Shown here: in pieces, positions 1 through 7,286 of the stretch | Position numbering within the stretch: position 1 is the first letter of the stretch | Layout of the letters: each line of letters opens with the position of its first letter | Source of the DNA: an uncultured Gammaproteobacteria bacterium | Lineage (GTDB): Bacteria > Pseudomonadota > Gammaproteobacteria > SZUA-229 | Direction of reading: 5' to 3' | Length of the DNA: 42,278 nt | Assembly: GCA_937998645.1 (NCBI GenBank) | Contig: CALLCZ010000047.1 | Span: forward strand, 1-42,278 | Notes under the pieces: model-generated | Databases searched by the model: none | Told to the model about the DNA's origin: nothing | Seen by the model: only the letters and a program-made list of their open reading frames with translations | Made by a program: the position numbers and the translations under genes

Positions 1-103
1 AGAGGTCGAGCAGATCGCGGCGCAAACATTCCAGGCTCGCAGCCTGCTCAGGCAGCGCCTCTTCAATGCCTTGCGGCAGAATCCAGTGTCCGTTAACCGT
101 CAT
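1..103 (-). CDS. hisZ: ATP phosphoribosyltransferase regulatory subunit, 5' end only
   Basis: Only the first 34 codons are inside the window; the gene runs off the left edge. The start is ATG at 103-101. The peptide begins MTVNGHWILPQGIEEALP and continues into a leucine/arginine-rich helix, matching the N-terminus of HisZ, the HisRS-like regulatory subunit that makes short-form HisG active in the first step of histidine synthesis. It follows DUF2065 with a gap of only 4 bases, and hflC-DUF2065-hisZ-purA is a common order in gammaproteobacteria lacking long-form HisG. The call rests on a short N-terminal match plus synteny, so it is good but not certain. Confidence 0.8.
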   Translation of the reverse strand, partial: MTVNGHWILPQGIEEALPEQAASLECLRRDLLDL

Positions 104-107
104 TTGC

Positions 108-293
108 CTATCTTGTCAGATAAAGAATTAATACACCGATAAGCATGCTGACAAATCCAACAGACCTCAGCGCTTTATCGGAAAGGCGACCCGCCTGAAT
201 CATTGCCTGGCGCCAGCCATCCGGCGACAGGAATGGCAGCATGCCTTCTATAACCAGAACCAATGCGATAGCTCGAACCAGATCGTCCCACAT
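108..293 (-). CDS. DUF2065 (YjeT-like) small inner-membrane protein
   Basis: This 61-residue protein has two hydrophobic segments (about residues 5-22 and 43-59) separated by a short polar stretch containing GWRQAM, the usual DUF2065 pattern with the motif EGMLPFLSP after the first helix. It lies 8 bases after the hflC stop and 4 bases before hisZ, the same place yjeT has between hflC and purA in Escherichia coli. The function of the family is unknown; two transmembrane helices and the hflKC operon position suggest an inner-membrane role linked to HflKC/FtsH or simply co-transcription. Confidence 0.85.
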   Translation of the reverse strand: MWDDLVRAIALVLVIEGMLPFLSPDGWRQAMIQAGRLSDKALRSVGFVSMLIGVLILYLTR

Positions 294-301
294 CGCACTG
301 C

Positions 302-1168
302 TTATTGCTTACCTCTGGAATTACTGAAATAGCGGAAGAATTCGGAATCCGGCTCCAGCAGGATGATGTCCCCAGCGGTTGAGAAATTGTTCTTGTAGGC
401 ATTTATGCTGCGATTAAAACGAAAGAAATCCTCGTTTTTACTGAATGCCTCGGCATAGATATCCGTTGCCTTGGCATCACCTTCACCGCGTACAACTTCT
501 GAATCACGGTAGGCTTCAGCGAGTATTATACTGCGCTGACGGTCAGCATCTGCACGAATACGTTCAGCCGCTTCAGCACCCTTGGAACGAAAATCCCTGG
601 CCACACGTTCACGCTCTGCACGCATACGTCTGTATACAGAGTCGCTCACCCGTGCCGGCAGGTCAATCTTCTTGATACGCACGTCGATAACCTCGATACC
701 GAGCGTTCTGGCTTTCTCAGTCGCCTCTGCCGTCATGATACTCATGATTTCGGTACGATCACCGGCAATCACTTCCTGTACCGTGCGCTTACCAAACTCA
801 TCACGCAAACCATTATTGATATTCTGGTACAGCAGTCTGCCTGCCTGCGCCTCGTCACCCTGCGTGGTTTTAAAGTACTGCACCACATCCGCAATACGCC
901 ACTTGACGAAAGAATCCACAATCAGGTCTTTCTTTTCCGCAGTAAGAAATCGTTCGGGCTGCTGGTCAATGGTCAGAATACGCTTATCAAACTTTTTAAC
1001 ATTGTTTATCACCGGCATCTTGAAATGCAGTCCCGGTTCGAAGTCGGAAGCAAGGATTTCACCAAACTTGAACAAGATCGCTTTCTGTCGCTCATCAACA
1101 GTAAACACGGACGCCCAGATAACAAGGGCTGCAAGCGGTATGCTGAACTTGATTATATTGGATACCAT
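302..1168 (-). CDS. hflC: HflC, SPFH/band 7 partner of HflK
   Basis: HflC and HflK form a large membrane cage around the FtsH protease and modulate its attack on membrane substrates. The 288-residue protein has one N-terminal membrane anchor (about residues 5-22) followed by the band 7 start VDERQKAILFKFGEI, a long charged coiled-coil region rich in RAERERVARDFRSKGAEAAE, and the HflC-type ending with LLEPDSEFFRYF. The size is usual for the family. Its ATG overlaps the hflK stop by one base (TAATG), so the two are translationally coupled and probably made in a 1:1 ratio. Confidence 0.96.
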   Translation of the reverse strand: MVSNIIKFSIPLAALVIWASVFTVDERQKAILFKFGEILASDFEPGLHFKMPVINNVKKFDKRILTIDQQPERFLTAEKKDLIVDSFVKWRIADVVQYFKTTQGDEAQAGRLLYQNINNGLRDEFGKRTVQEVIAGDRTEIMSIMTAEATEKARTLGIEVIDVRIKKIDLPARVSDSVYRRMRAERERVARDFRSKGAEAAERIRADADRQRSIILAEAYRDSEVVRGEGDAKATDIYAEAFSKNEDFFRFNRSINAYKNNFSTAGDIILLEPDSEFFRYFSNSRGKQ

Positions 1169-2325
1169 TATCTCGTCTCCCTCGTGCGCAGGTTATTACG
1201 TGACCTTTGTGTCTGCTGCTGTAGCCGCAGCAGATCCTGTTGCTGTGTCAGGTTTTGCAGGCTGCTATCCAGGGTATCGGTTGCAGCTGAACGCGACATG
1301 AGTTTATCCAGCGGCAGGTAAAGCAGGTTATTGTTGCCTTCGATATCAACCAGAACCTTGGAACTGTTACCCAGCACTGACTCCATCATGTCCAGATAAA
1401 GACGATCACGGGTGACGCCGGGCGATCTCTCATAAGCTTTAAGCTGTTGCGAGAAGCGGTCGGCTTCACCTTCCGCCCGTGCAATCACTTCCTTGTTGTA
1501 GGCGTCGGCCTCTTCGCGCAAGCGAGCCGCCGCACCACGCGCTTTCGGGACAACCTCGTTACGGTAGGCTTCCGCTTCGTTGATCAAACGCACTTCATCC
1601 TCACGCGCCTGGGTCACATCATCGAAGGCATCTTTAACTGCTTCAGGTGGCTTGGCGAGCTGTATATTTACTTTGACTACTTTTATGCCGGTGCCGTAGA
1701 AATCCATAATTTGCTGAATGGTTTCCTCAACCTGGAAGGCGATCTGGCCACGGCCTTCAGTAATCACAAAGTCCATCTTGCTGGTACCTATACTCTCACG
1801 AAGTGCACTTTCTGCCGCCTGCGACAGCGAGACTTCAGGCGTGCGCACATTGAATAGATAACGGATTGCATCGGCAACCTGGTACTGGATGGTACCTTCG
1901 ATATCGACGATATTTTCATCCTGGGTGAGCATGGTTGCACGTAATGGGACAGGATGCACCTTGGTGATGTCGACCTTGGTGACGGATTCGATGGGTGTCG
2001 GCCAGTGCCAGTGCAGGCCACTCTGTGTGGTATCAACGTGCTTGCCAAAACGAAGAATGACACCGCGCTCGGCCTCCTCGATCTTGTAGAAGCCTGTTGC
2101 CATCCAGAAAAGCAGAACGATCGCTACAACTATACCAATACCAATGGTACCGCCCGAACCGGTGCCGCTGCCGCGACCGCCTCCACGACCACCCTTGCCA
2201 CCAAACAGGTTGCCGAATTTCCTCTGGAAATTCTTGAATACCTCGTCGAGGTCAGGTGGGCCCTGATTACTGCGATTGCCCCAGGGGTCTTTATCCCCGT
2301 TACCGCCAGGTTCGTTCCAGGCCAT
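1168..2325 (-). CDS. hflK: HflK, SPFH/band 7 partner of HflC
   Basis: The 385-residue protein starts MAWNEPGGNGDKDPWG, has the family's glycine-rich N-terminal cytoplasmic tail (about residues 40-58), one transmembrane segment (about 60-79), then the band 7 domain with EEAERGVILRFG and a long coiled coil containing EAEAYRNEVVPKARGAAARL. A good ribosome-binding site, GGAGTAACGC, precedes the ATG at 2325. It is followed by hflC with a one-base overlap and preceded by hflX after 135 bases, enough room for its own promoter. The C-terminal tail is Q/R/L-rich and ends NLRTRETR. Confidence 0.96.
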   Translation of the reverse strand: MAWNEPGGNGDKDPWGNRSNQGPPDLDEVFKNFQRKFGNLFGGKGGRGGGRGSGTGSGGTIGIGIVVAIVLLFWMATGFYKIEEAERGVILRFGKHVDTTQSGLHWHWPTPIESVTKVDITKVHPVPLRATMLTQDENIVDIEGTIQYQVADAIRYLFNVRTPEVSLSQAAESALRESIGTSKMDFVITEGRGQIAFQVEETIQQIMDFYGTGIKVVKVNIQLAKPPEAVKDAFDDVTQAREDEVRLINEAEAYRNEVVPKARGAAARLREEADAYNKEVIARAEGEADRFSQQLKAYERSPGVTRDRLYLDMMESVLGNSSKVLVDIEGNNNLLYLPLDKLMSRSAATDTLDSSLQNLTQQQDLLRLQQQTQRSRNNLRTRETR

Positions 2326-2460
2326 GCGTTACTCCAAATTCAATGGTTATGCGAGTGTTCAGACATCATGCTGAACATAAGATTCTTAAAAGAGACGGCA
2401 TTTTAGGTGGCTTGGACCTTACCCGCAAGCCAAGTCGGTAAAATCTGAAGGATCTGTCAT

Positions 2461-3753
2461 TCAGGCAGCCGCAACAGGGACCAGTATATCCGGCGAAACA
2501 TTTTCCCGACGGGCAAGTTTATTTATATCCGTCCTCGCGATACATACATCAAGTATATAGTGCCCGCCTTGATCAACGATTTCATGACGGACAGCGCCGA
2601 GCTCGAATAACAGAGCCCGCAGCCGTGCCTGTGCTGGTAACAGGGTGATCTGACCCACAACCATTTCCTTTTTGAAAAATTCCGCAAGCTCGTTGCGAAG
2701 CAGTTCCAGGCCGTCACCTGTCCCGGCCGAGAGCCAGATACGCCTTGAGTGGCCTGCGGAATCATAATCAACACGTGGCTCAACACCATTAATATCGATT
2801 TTATTCATGATCTGAATGCGTTGAATCCTGTCAGCCTGTATTTGTTCGAGTACGGATTCGACTTCTTCGATTTGCGAATCGCGGTTTTCATCGGAGGCAT
2901 CGATCACGTGTAGCAACAGATGTGCCTCAGAGGTTTCCTGTAATGTTGATCGAAAGGCTTCGACAAGATCATGCGGCAGGTGGCGAATAAACCCTACTGT
3001 ATCAGCCAGGATCAGTTCCACGTCATTGTCGATCTTCACTTTTCTCAGGGTAGGATCCAGTGTTGCAAACAGCTGGTCCTGGACATAGACATCCGCTTTG
3101 GTGACGACGTTAAACAGGGTCGACTTGCCGGCATTGGTATATCCAACCAGAGACACCGTGGGTATCTCTGCCTTGCGACGGGACTGTCTGCCCTGCTCGC
3201 GCTGCTTGCGGACTTTTTCCAGCCGCTTGTTGATCTGCTTGATACGTTGCCCAAGCAGGCGACGGTCTGTTTCCAGCTGGGTTTCACCCGGCCCCCTCAA
3301 GCCAATGCCACCTTTCTGGCGCTCGAGGTGGGTCCAGCCCCTGACCAGTCGCGTAGACAGGTGCTTGAGTTGCGCAAGCTCGACTTGCAACTTGCCTTCA
3401 AAGGAGCGTGCACGCTGAGCAAATATATCGAGGATAAGGCCGGTGCGATCCAGTACACGGCATTGTAAAAGCGCTTCCAGGTTTCGCTCCTGTGATGGTG
3501 ACAGGGCATGATTGAACAGAACAAGGTCGGCCTTTGTTTCAGACACCAGTTGTTTTATTTCCGACGCCTTGCCTTTACCTATGAAATATTTTGGATCGGG
3601 TGTGTGCCGACTGCTGGTGGCCGTGTGCAGTATTTCAGCACCCGCCGATGTAACCAGTTCAACAAATTCGGACAGGTCTTCGCGTCGTTCTTCATCGCTG
3701 GTATCCATGTGTACCAGAATGGCGCGATTACCCAGCTCTGCACGCTCAAACAA
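2461..3753 (-). CDS. hflX: HflX, ribosome-associated GTPase
   Basis: HflX binds the large ribosomal subunit and splits stalled ribosomes under stress. The 430-residue protein has the N-terminal HflX domain (ELVTSAGAEI, then PDPKYFIGKGK), the coiled linker with GPGETQLETDRR, and a G domain with G1 GYTNAGKST (about residue 200), G3 DTVGFIRHLP and G4 NKID (about residue 315). The start is TTG at 3753, chosen because a clear GAGGTG site lies about 8 bases upstream and the next residues FERAELGNRAILVH fit family N-termini. It sits after hfq, from which it is separated by a terminator hairpin, so hflX probably depends on readthrough or its own promoter. Confidence 0.95.
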   Translation of the reverse strand: MFERAELGNRAILVHMDTSDEERREDLSEFVELVTSAGAEILHTATSSRHTPDPKYFIGKGKASEIKQLVSETKADLVLFNHALSPSQERNLEALLQCRVLDRTGLILDIFAQRARSFEGKLQVELAQLKHLSTRLVRGWTHLERQKGGIGLRGPGETQLETDRRLLGQRIKQINKRLEKVRKQREQGRQSRRKAEIPTVSLVGYTNAGKSTLFNVVTKADVYVQDQLFATLDPTLRKVKIDNDVELILADTVGFIRHLPHDLVEAFRSTLQETSEAHLLLHVIDASDENRDSQIEEVESVLEQIQADRIQRIQIMNKIDINGVEPRVDYDSAGHSRRIWLSAGTGDGLELLRNELAEFFKKEMVVGQITLLPAQARLRALLFELGAVRHEIVDQGGHYILDVCIARTDINKLARRENVSPDILVPVAAA

Positions 3754-3856
3754 GCGCGATCACCTCAACCAGATTCGAGCTTGCCACGGAAATTTATAAC
3801 TATTTATATTCAACAGGTTATCGTATGTTTTTAAAGCAATATCCATTGAGTGGGTA

Positions 3857-3886
3857 AATAAAAACGGTCGCTTCAAGCGACCGTTT
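3857..3886 (-). terminator. Rho-independent terminator after hfq
   Basis: Reading the minus strand, a near-perfect hairpin has arms AAACGGTCGCTT and AAGCGACCGTTT around one central base. It is followed directly by a T-rich run (TTTTTATTT). It lies 40 bases past the hfq stop and about 100 bases before the hflX start, so it would end or attenuate miaA-hfq transcription ahead of hflX. Confidence 0.8.
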
Positions 3887-3925
3887 AATTAACTCACACA
3901 GGTATAGTATACCTGATGCGCGTTT

Positions 3926-4180
3926 TTAATTTCCATCAGATCCGTTACCGTTGCCACCTCCCTGATCGCTCCATTTAACCTGCCTTGATGGCACAACGGT
4001 TGAGATCGCGTGCTTGTAGACCATCTGTGTGACCGTATTCTTCAGCAATACCGCGAACTGATCGAAAGATTCGATCTGGCCTTGCAGCTTGATGCCATTC
4101 ACAAGGTATATTGCTACCGGCACACGTTCTCTACGTAACGCATTTAGATAAGGGTCTTGTAAGTGGTGCCCTTTCGACAT
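3926..4180 (-). CDS. hfq: Hfq RNA chaperone
   Basis: Hfq is the hexameric Sm-like protein that pairs small RNAs with mRNAs. This 84-residue copy has the canonical proximal-face residues in [19 protein letters not shown], the Sm1 core [16 protein letters not shown] and the Sm2 motif YKHAIS. The C-terminal tail is short and glycine/asparagine rich ([13 protein letters not shown]), shorter than the E. coli tail and similar to pseudomonads. A strong GGGGAG site precedes the ATG. It follows miaA by 88 bases, the conserved miaA-hfq order. Confidence 0.98.
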   Translation of the reverse strand: MSKGHHLQDPYLNALRRERVPVAIYLVNGIKLQGQIESFDQFAVLLKNTVTQMVYKHAISTVVPSRQVKWSDQGGGNGNGSDGN

Positions 4181-4268
4181 TATCCCGCTCCCCGTAATTA
4201 TTTTTATATGGGTTAGTACGACGATTGCTGTTATTTACCTTACACCAAAGCCCCGTACACAAATAGTA

Positions 4269-5225
4269 TCATAGTAAAAAACTAAGATTTTTCAGCAGAT
4301 TCAATAATTTGACTGATTCTGGTTGAATAAAATTGCATTCGGACTCTTTTCTCAGCCATGTCATTTGCCGTTTTGCCAACTGCGCTGTGGCAATAATGGC
4401 TTTTTCACGCATGGTTTTAAAATCGTATTCTCCTGCCAGCATAGCCCATACCTGACGATATCCAACCGCACGAATTGCGGGCAAATCCGCGGTTAAATCT
4501 TCTCGTTGATACAGTTTTTCGACTTCTTCAACCAGTCCGGCATCAAGCATGGCATCGAATCGTCGCTCGATGAGTTTTCGCAGATCAATGCGATCGGCCG
4601 GCATCAAGGCAATTTTTACACATCGGTAAGGCAGGCTCTCTCGAGCCTGCTCATGCCAGAATTCAGTAAGCGATTTGCCTGTAATTTCATAGACTTCCAG
4701 TGCTCTTTGAATCCTTTGCGGATCGTTAGGATGGATGCGTTTTGCGGATTCCGGATCAATTTCCGCAAGGCGTTGATGCATGTAATCCCAGCCTTTATTT
4801 TTCGCCTGATGATCCAGCTGATGACGAATATCGGCATCGGCATCAGGAAGCTCAGCAATACCCTGCTGCAATGCTCTGAAGTACAGCATGGTACCACCGA
4901 CCAGTAACGGAACCCTCCCTGCTGAAGCAATCTGCCCCATTTCGGTCATGGCATCATCTCTGAATCTTCCTGCCGAGTAAACCTCGGATGGATCGCAGAA
5001 ATCGATCAGGCGATGTGGCGATGCCGCGAGCGTTTTCGCATCCGGTTTGGCGCTGCCAATATCCAGACCGCGATAGACCATCGCCGAATCAACACTGATG
5101 ATATCCATCGGCAGTTCTTCAGCCAGCGCAATCGCGAGATCAGTTTTGCCGGTGGCGGTGGGGCCCATGATAAACACCGCGAGCGGATCGTCTGGCGACG
5201 CGCCAGGCTGGATGACTAAAGTCAT
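4269..5225 (-). CDS. miaA: tRNA dimethylallyltransferase MiaA
   Basis: MiaA adds the dimethylallyl group to A37 of tRNAs reading UNN codons. The 318-residue protein has the P-loop GPTATGKT (about residues 21-28), the substrate motif SVDSAMVYRGLDIGSAKP, and the conserved NDPQRIQRALEVYEITGKS and AIRAVGYRQVW stretches. The length is usual. The ATG at 5225 has no recognisable Shine-Dalgarno sequence: the upstream bases are A/T-rich and lead straight into a repeat element at 5239-5374 that fills the mutL-miaA gap. Confidence 0.97.
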   Translation of the reverse strand: MTLVIQPGASPDDPLAVFIMGPTATGKTDLAIALAEELPMDIISVDSAMVYRGLDIGSAKPDAKTLAASPHRLIDFCDPSEVYSAGRFRDDAMTEMGQIASAGRVPLLVGGTMLYFRALQQGIAELPDADADIRHQLDHQAKNKGWDYMHQRLAEIDPESAKRIHPNDPQRIQRALEVYEITGKSLTEFWHEQARESLPYRCVKIALMPADRIDLRKLIERRFDAMLDAGLVEEVEKLYQREDLTADLPAIRAVGYRQVWAMLAGEYDFKTMREKAIIATAQLAKRQMTWLRKESECNFIQPESVKLLNLLKNLSFLL

Positions 5226-5238
5226 GATTGTTTTATTA

Positions 5239-5374
5239 ACCGCAGAGGCGCGGAGGCGCAGAGAACGAAATAATGTATTTTAATCAATTAATCTAACCCT
5301 TCGGATTGCAGACAAAAGCAGTTTCCTGTGTTGTTTTACCAGAAATTTACTCTGCGCCTCTGCGCCTCTGCGGT
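5239..5374. repeat. Small inverted-repeat element, CGCAGAG family, copy A
   Basis: This 136-base intergenic element has 25-base terminal inverted repeats built from tandem CGCAGAG/GCG units (left end ACCGCAGAGGCGC, right end the complement) with one mismatch between the arms. The interior is A/T-rich and codes for nothing. It fills the space between the mutL stop (5391) and the miaA start (5225). Related copies lie at 14943-15031 and 26931-27145. It resembles a non-autonomous, MITE-like or palindromic intergenic repeat; no transposase is present. Confidence 0.75.
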
Positions 5375-5390
5375 GATTTAGTCGTATGCG

Positions 5391-7205
5391 TCAACGACCA
5401 CGCTGGAAAAGCTTGTCGAGCTCTTCGATCGACAGCTGGACCCAGGTCGGGCGGCCATGGTTGCACTGCCCGCTGCGCTCGGTGCGCTCCATGTCCCTTA
5501 ACAGGGCATTCATTTCCGGAATCGTGAGTTTACGGTTGGCGCGCACCGAGCCATGGCAGGCCATGGTCGAGAGCACTTCATTCAGGGCTTGATGAATCCG
5601 TGTACTGCTGCCATGTTTGACCAGGTCCGATAAAACGTCCCGCAACAGCGCCTCGCTATCACCCTGTGCGAGCACCACCGGTACCTGGCGAATTCGCACG
5701 CTCTCAAGTCCGGAGCGATCGGCTTCCAGCCCCAGTTCGGCGAAGATTTCGGGGCTGGCTTCAACCAGGGCGGCCTCTTTTTCACTGACATCGATAGTGA
5801 TCGGCACTAACAGGGGCTGTGTCTGTATACCGCTATCCTGCTGGGACCGCTTGAGGCGCTCATAGGTAATGCGTTCATGTGCCGCATGCATATCGACCAG
5901 TACCAGTCCCTGGACATTTTCAGCGAGTATATAGATACCATGTAGCTGGGCACGTGCGTAGCCCAATGGCGGAACCTGTTCTGACTCTGCCTCGTGCTGC
6001 GACATGCCTTCAAGGTCAAGCGCAGCTGCATTCATCTGTCTATAACAGGACATTTGCTCGGCGACCGCAAGCGACAACGGTGCCTGCCGGGTATATGGGT
6101 CGGCTGCACGCGAGTGCACAGATGCCTGGCCACCGTGATGTGCTGGCGTGGCCAGGCCGGTATCAAACACAGCAGCGTTCAGGTGGTTATCGGCGTCATC
6201 CGGTCTTAAATCAGCAAGTGATTTATGGATTGCACGAAATATAAAGTCATGCACGCTTCGGCTTTGCCTGAAACGCACCTCATGTTTTCCCGGATGCGCA
6301 TTGACGTCCACCGTGGACGGGTCGAGTTCGAGAAACAGCACATAGGCTGGATGCCTGCCATGGTAAAGCACATCATGGTAGGCCTGGCGTATGGCGTGAG
6401 TCACCAGTTTGTCACGAACCATGCGACCATTGACGTAAAAATACTGCATGTCAGCCTGGCTGCGTGAGAACGTCGGCCGGCCTACCCAGCCCCACAGCCT
6501 CAGCTCATTAATGGCATAGTCGATAAAAACCGCGTTTTCGATAAAGGCGGGTCCGCAGACACCCGCTATTCGCTTTTCCTGTTGCAGGCGGTCATCGGCT
6601 TTGCGTAATTGCCTGACAGCACGATTATTGTGCCGCAGCGTGATATCGACATTAAAGTGACTCAATGCGATTCTTTTAACGACATCTTCGAGATGGGCAA
6701 ATTCCGTTTTCTCGGCACGCAGGAATTTCCTGCGTGCCGGAACATTATAAAAAAGATCCCTGACCTCAACTGTAGTGCCGCCGGCATGCGCGGCCGGCCT
6801 GACATCGAATTTATCAATCGATGAGGTGTTGATACTCCAGGCCTCAGCTTCGTCACGCCAGCGAGATGTCAGACTCAAGCGACTGACCGAGGCAATACTG
6901 GGCAGGGCTTCACCTCTGAAACCGAGACTTTTTACATGCTCCAGGTCTTCCAGGCTATTGATTTTACTTGTTGCATGTGATGACAGCGATAATTTAAGAT
7001 CATCCTTGTGAATACCAAAACCATCGTCTCGAATTCGAATCGACTTGATACCACCCTGCTCCACATCGACTTCAATACGACTCGCTTTGGCATCGAGACT
7101 GTTTTCTAACAGTTCCTTGACGACCGAAGCCGGCCGCTCCACCACCTCGCCTGCAGCGATCTGGTTGACCAGATGATCGGACATTACGTGTATACGATTG
7201 GACAT
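5391..7205 (-). CDS. mutL: DNA mismatch repair protein MutL, endonuclease-type
   Basis: This 604-residue protein has the N-terminal GHKL ATPase motifs ([37 protein letters not shown]) and a C-terminal dimerisation domain. The C-terminal domain keeps the metal-binding endonuclease pattern [12 protein letters not shown] at residues 438-449, corresponding to DQHA(X)2E(X)4E with Q replaced by M, plus ACHGS and the NHGRPT ending. It is therefore predicted to nick DNA itself, as in bacteria without MutH, unlike E. coli MutL. The gene is divergent from the kinase gene at 7287 and has its own candidate promoter. No Shine-Dalgarno precedes the ATG. Confidence 0.97.
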   Translation of the reverse strand: MSNRIHVMSDHLVNQIAAGEVVERPASVVKELLENSLDAKASRIEVDVEQGGIKSIRIRDDGFGIHKDDLKLSLSSHATSKINSLEDLEHVKSLGFRGEALPSIASVSRLSLTSRWRDEAEAWSINTSSIDKFDVRPAAHAGGTTVEVRDLFYNVPARRKFLRAEKTEFAHLEDVVKRIALSHFNVDITLRHNNRAVRQLRKADDRLQQEKRIAGVCGPAFIENAVFIDYAINELRLWGWVGRPTFSRSQADMQYFYVNGRMVRDKLVTHAIRQAYHDVLYHGRHPAYVLFLELDPSTVDVNAHPGKHEVRFRQSRSVHDFIFRAIHKSLADLRPDDADNHLNAAVFDTGLATPAHHGGQASVHSRAADPYTRQAPLSLAVAEQMSCYRQMNAAALDLEGMSQHEAESEQVPPLGYARAQLHGIYILAENVQGLVLVDMHAAHERITYERLKRSQQDSGIQTQPLLVPITIDVSEKEAALVEASPEIFAELGLEADRSGLESVRIRQVPVVLAQGDSEALLRDVLSDLVKHGSSTRIHQALNEVLSTMACHGSVRANRKLTIPEMNALLRDMERTERSGQCNHGRPTWVQLSIEELDKLFQRGR

Positions 7206-7213
7206 GGGGATAC

Positions 7214-7219
7214 ATTATA
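7214..7219 (-). promoter_or_regulatory. Candidate -10 box of mutL
   Basis: On the minus strand a perfect TATAAT lies only 8 bases before the mutL ATG, with a weak -35 (ATTCAT) 17 bases further upstream. Transcription from it would start at or within a base or two of the ATG, giving a leaderless message. This fits the lack of a Shine-Dalgarno sequence, but it is only a motif match. Confidence 0.35.
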
Positions 7220-7286
7220 TATAGGTTCCATCGCTAATGAATATACCGATGTACAATTCAGGATATTTCTGCGATAAAGACAGACT

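Noticed and set aside
582..1301. A 239-codon plus-strand open frame over hflC/hflK, and many similar long frames opposite other genes
   Set aside because: They lie antisense to clearly conserved genes, have no family resemblance, odd composition and no ribosome sites.
2409..2431. Hairpin GGCTTG/CAAGCC between hflX and hflK as a terminator
   Set aside because: Short 6-bp stem with no T-run on the minus strand; too weak to call.
5239..5374. CRISPR array, suggested by tandem CGCAGAG-like units
   Set aside because: Units are 7-10 bases, contiguous without spacers, and mirrored at two ends; no cas genes are present.
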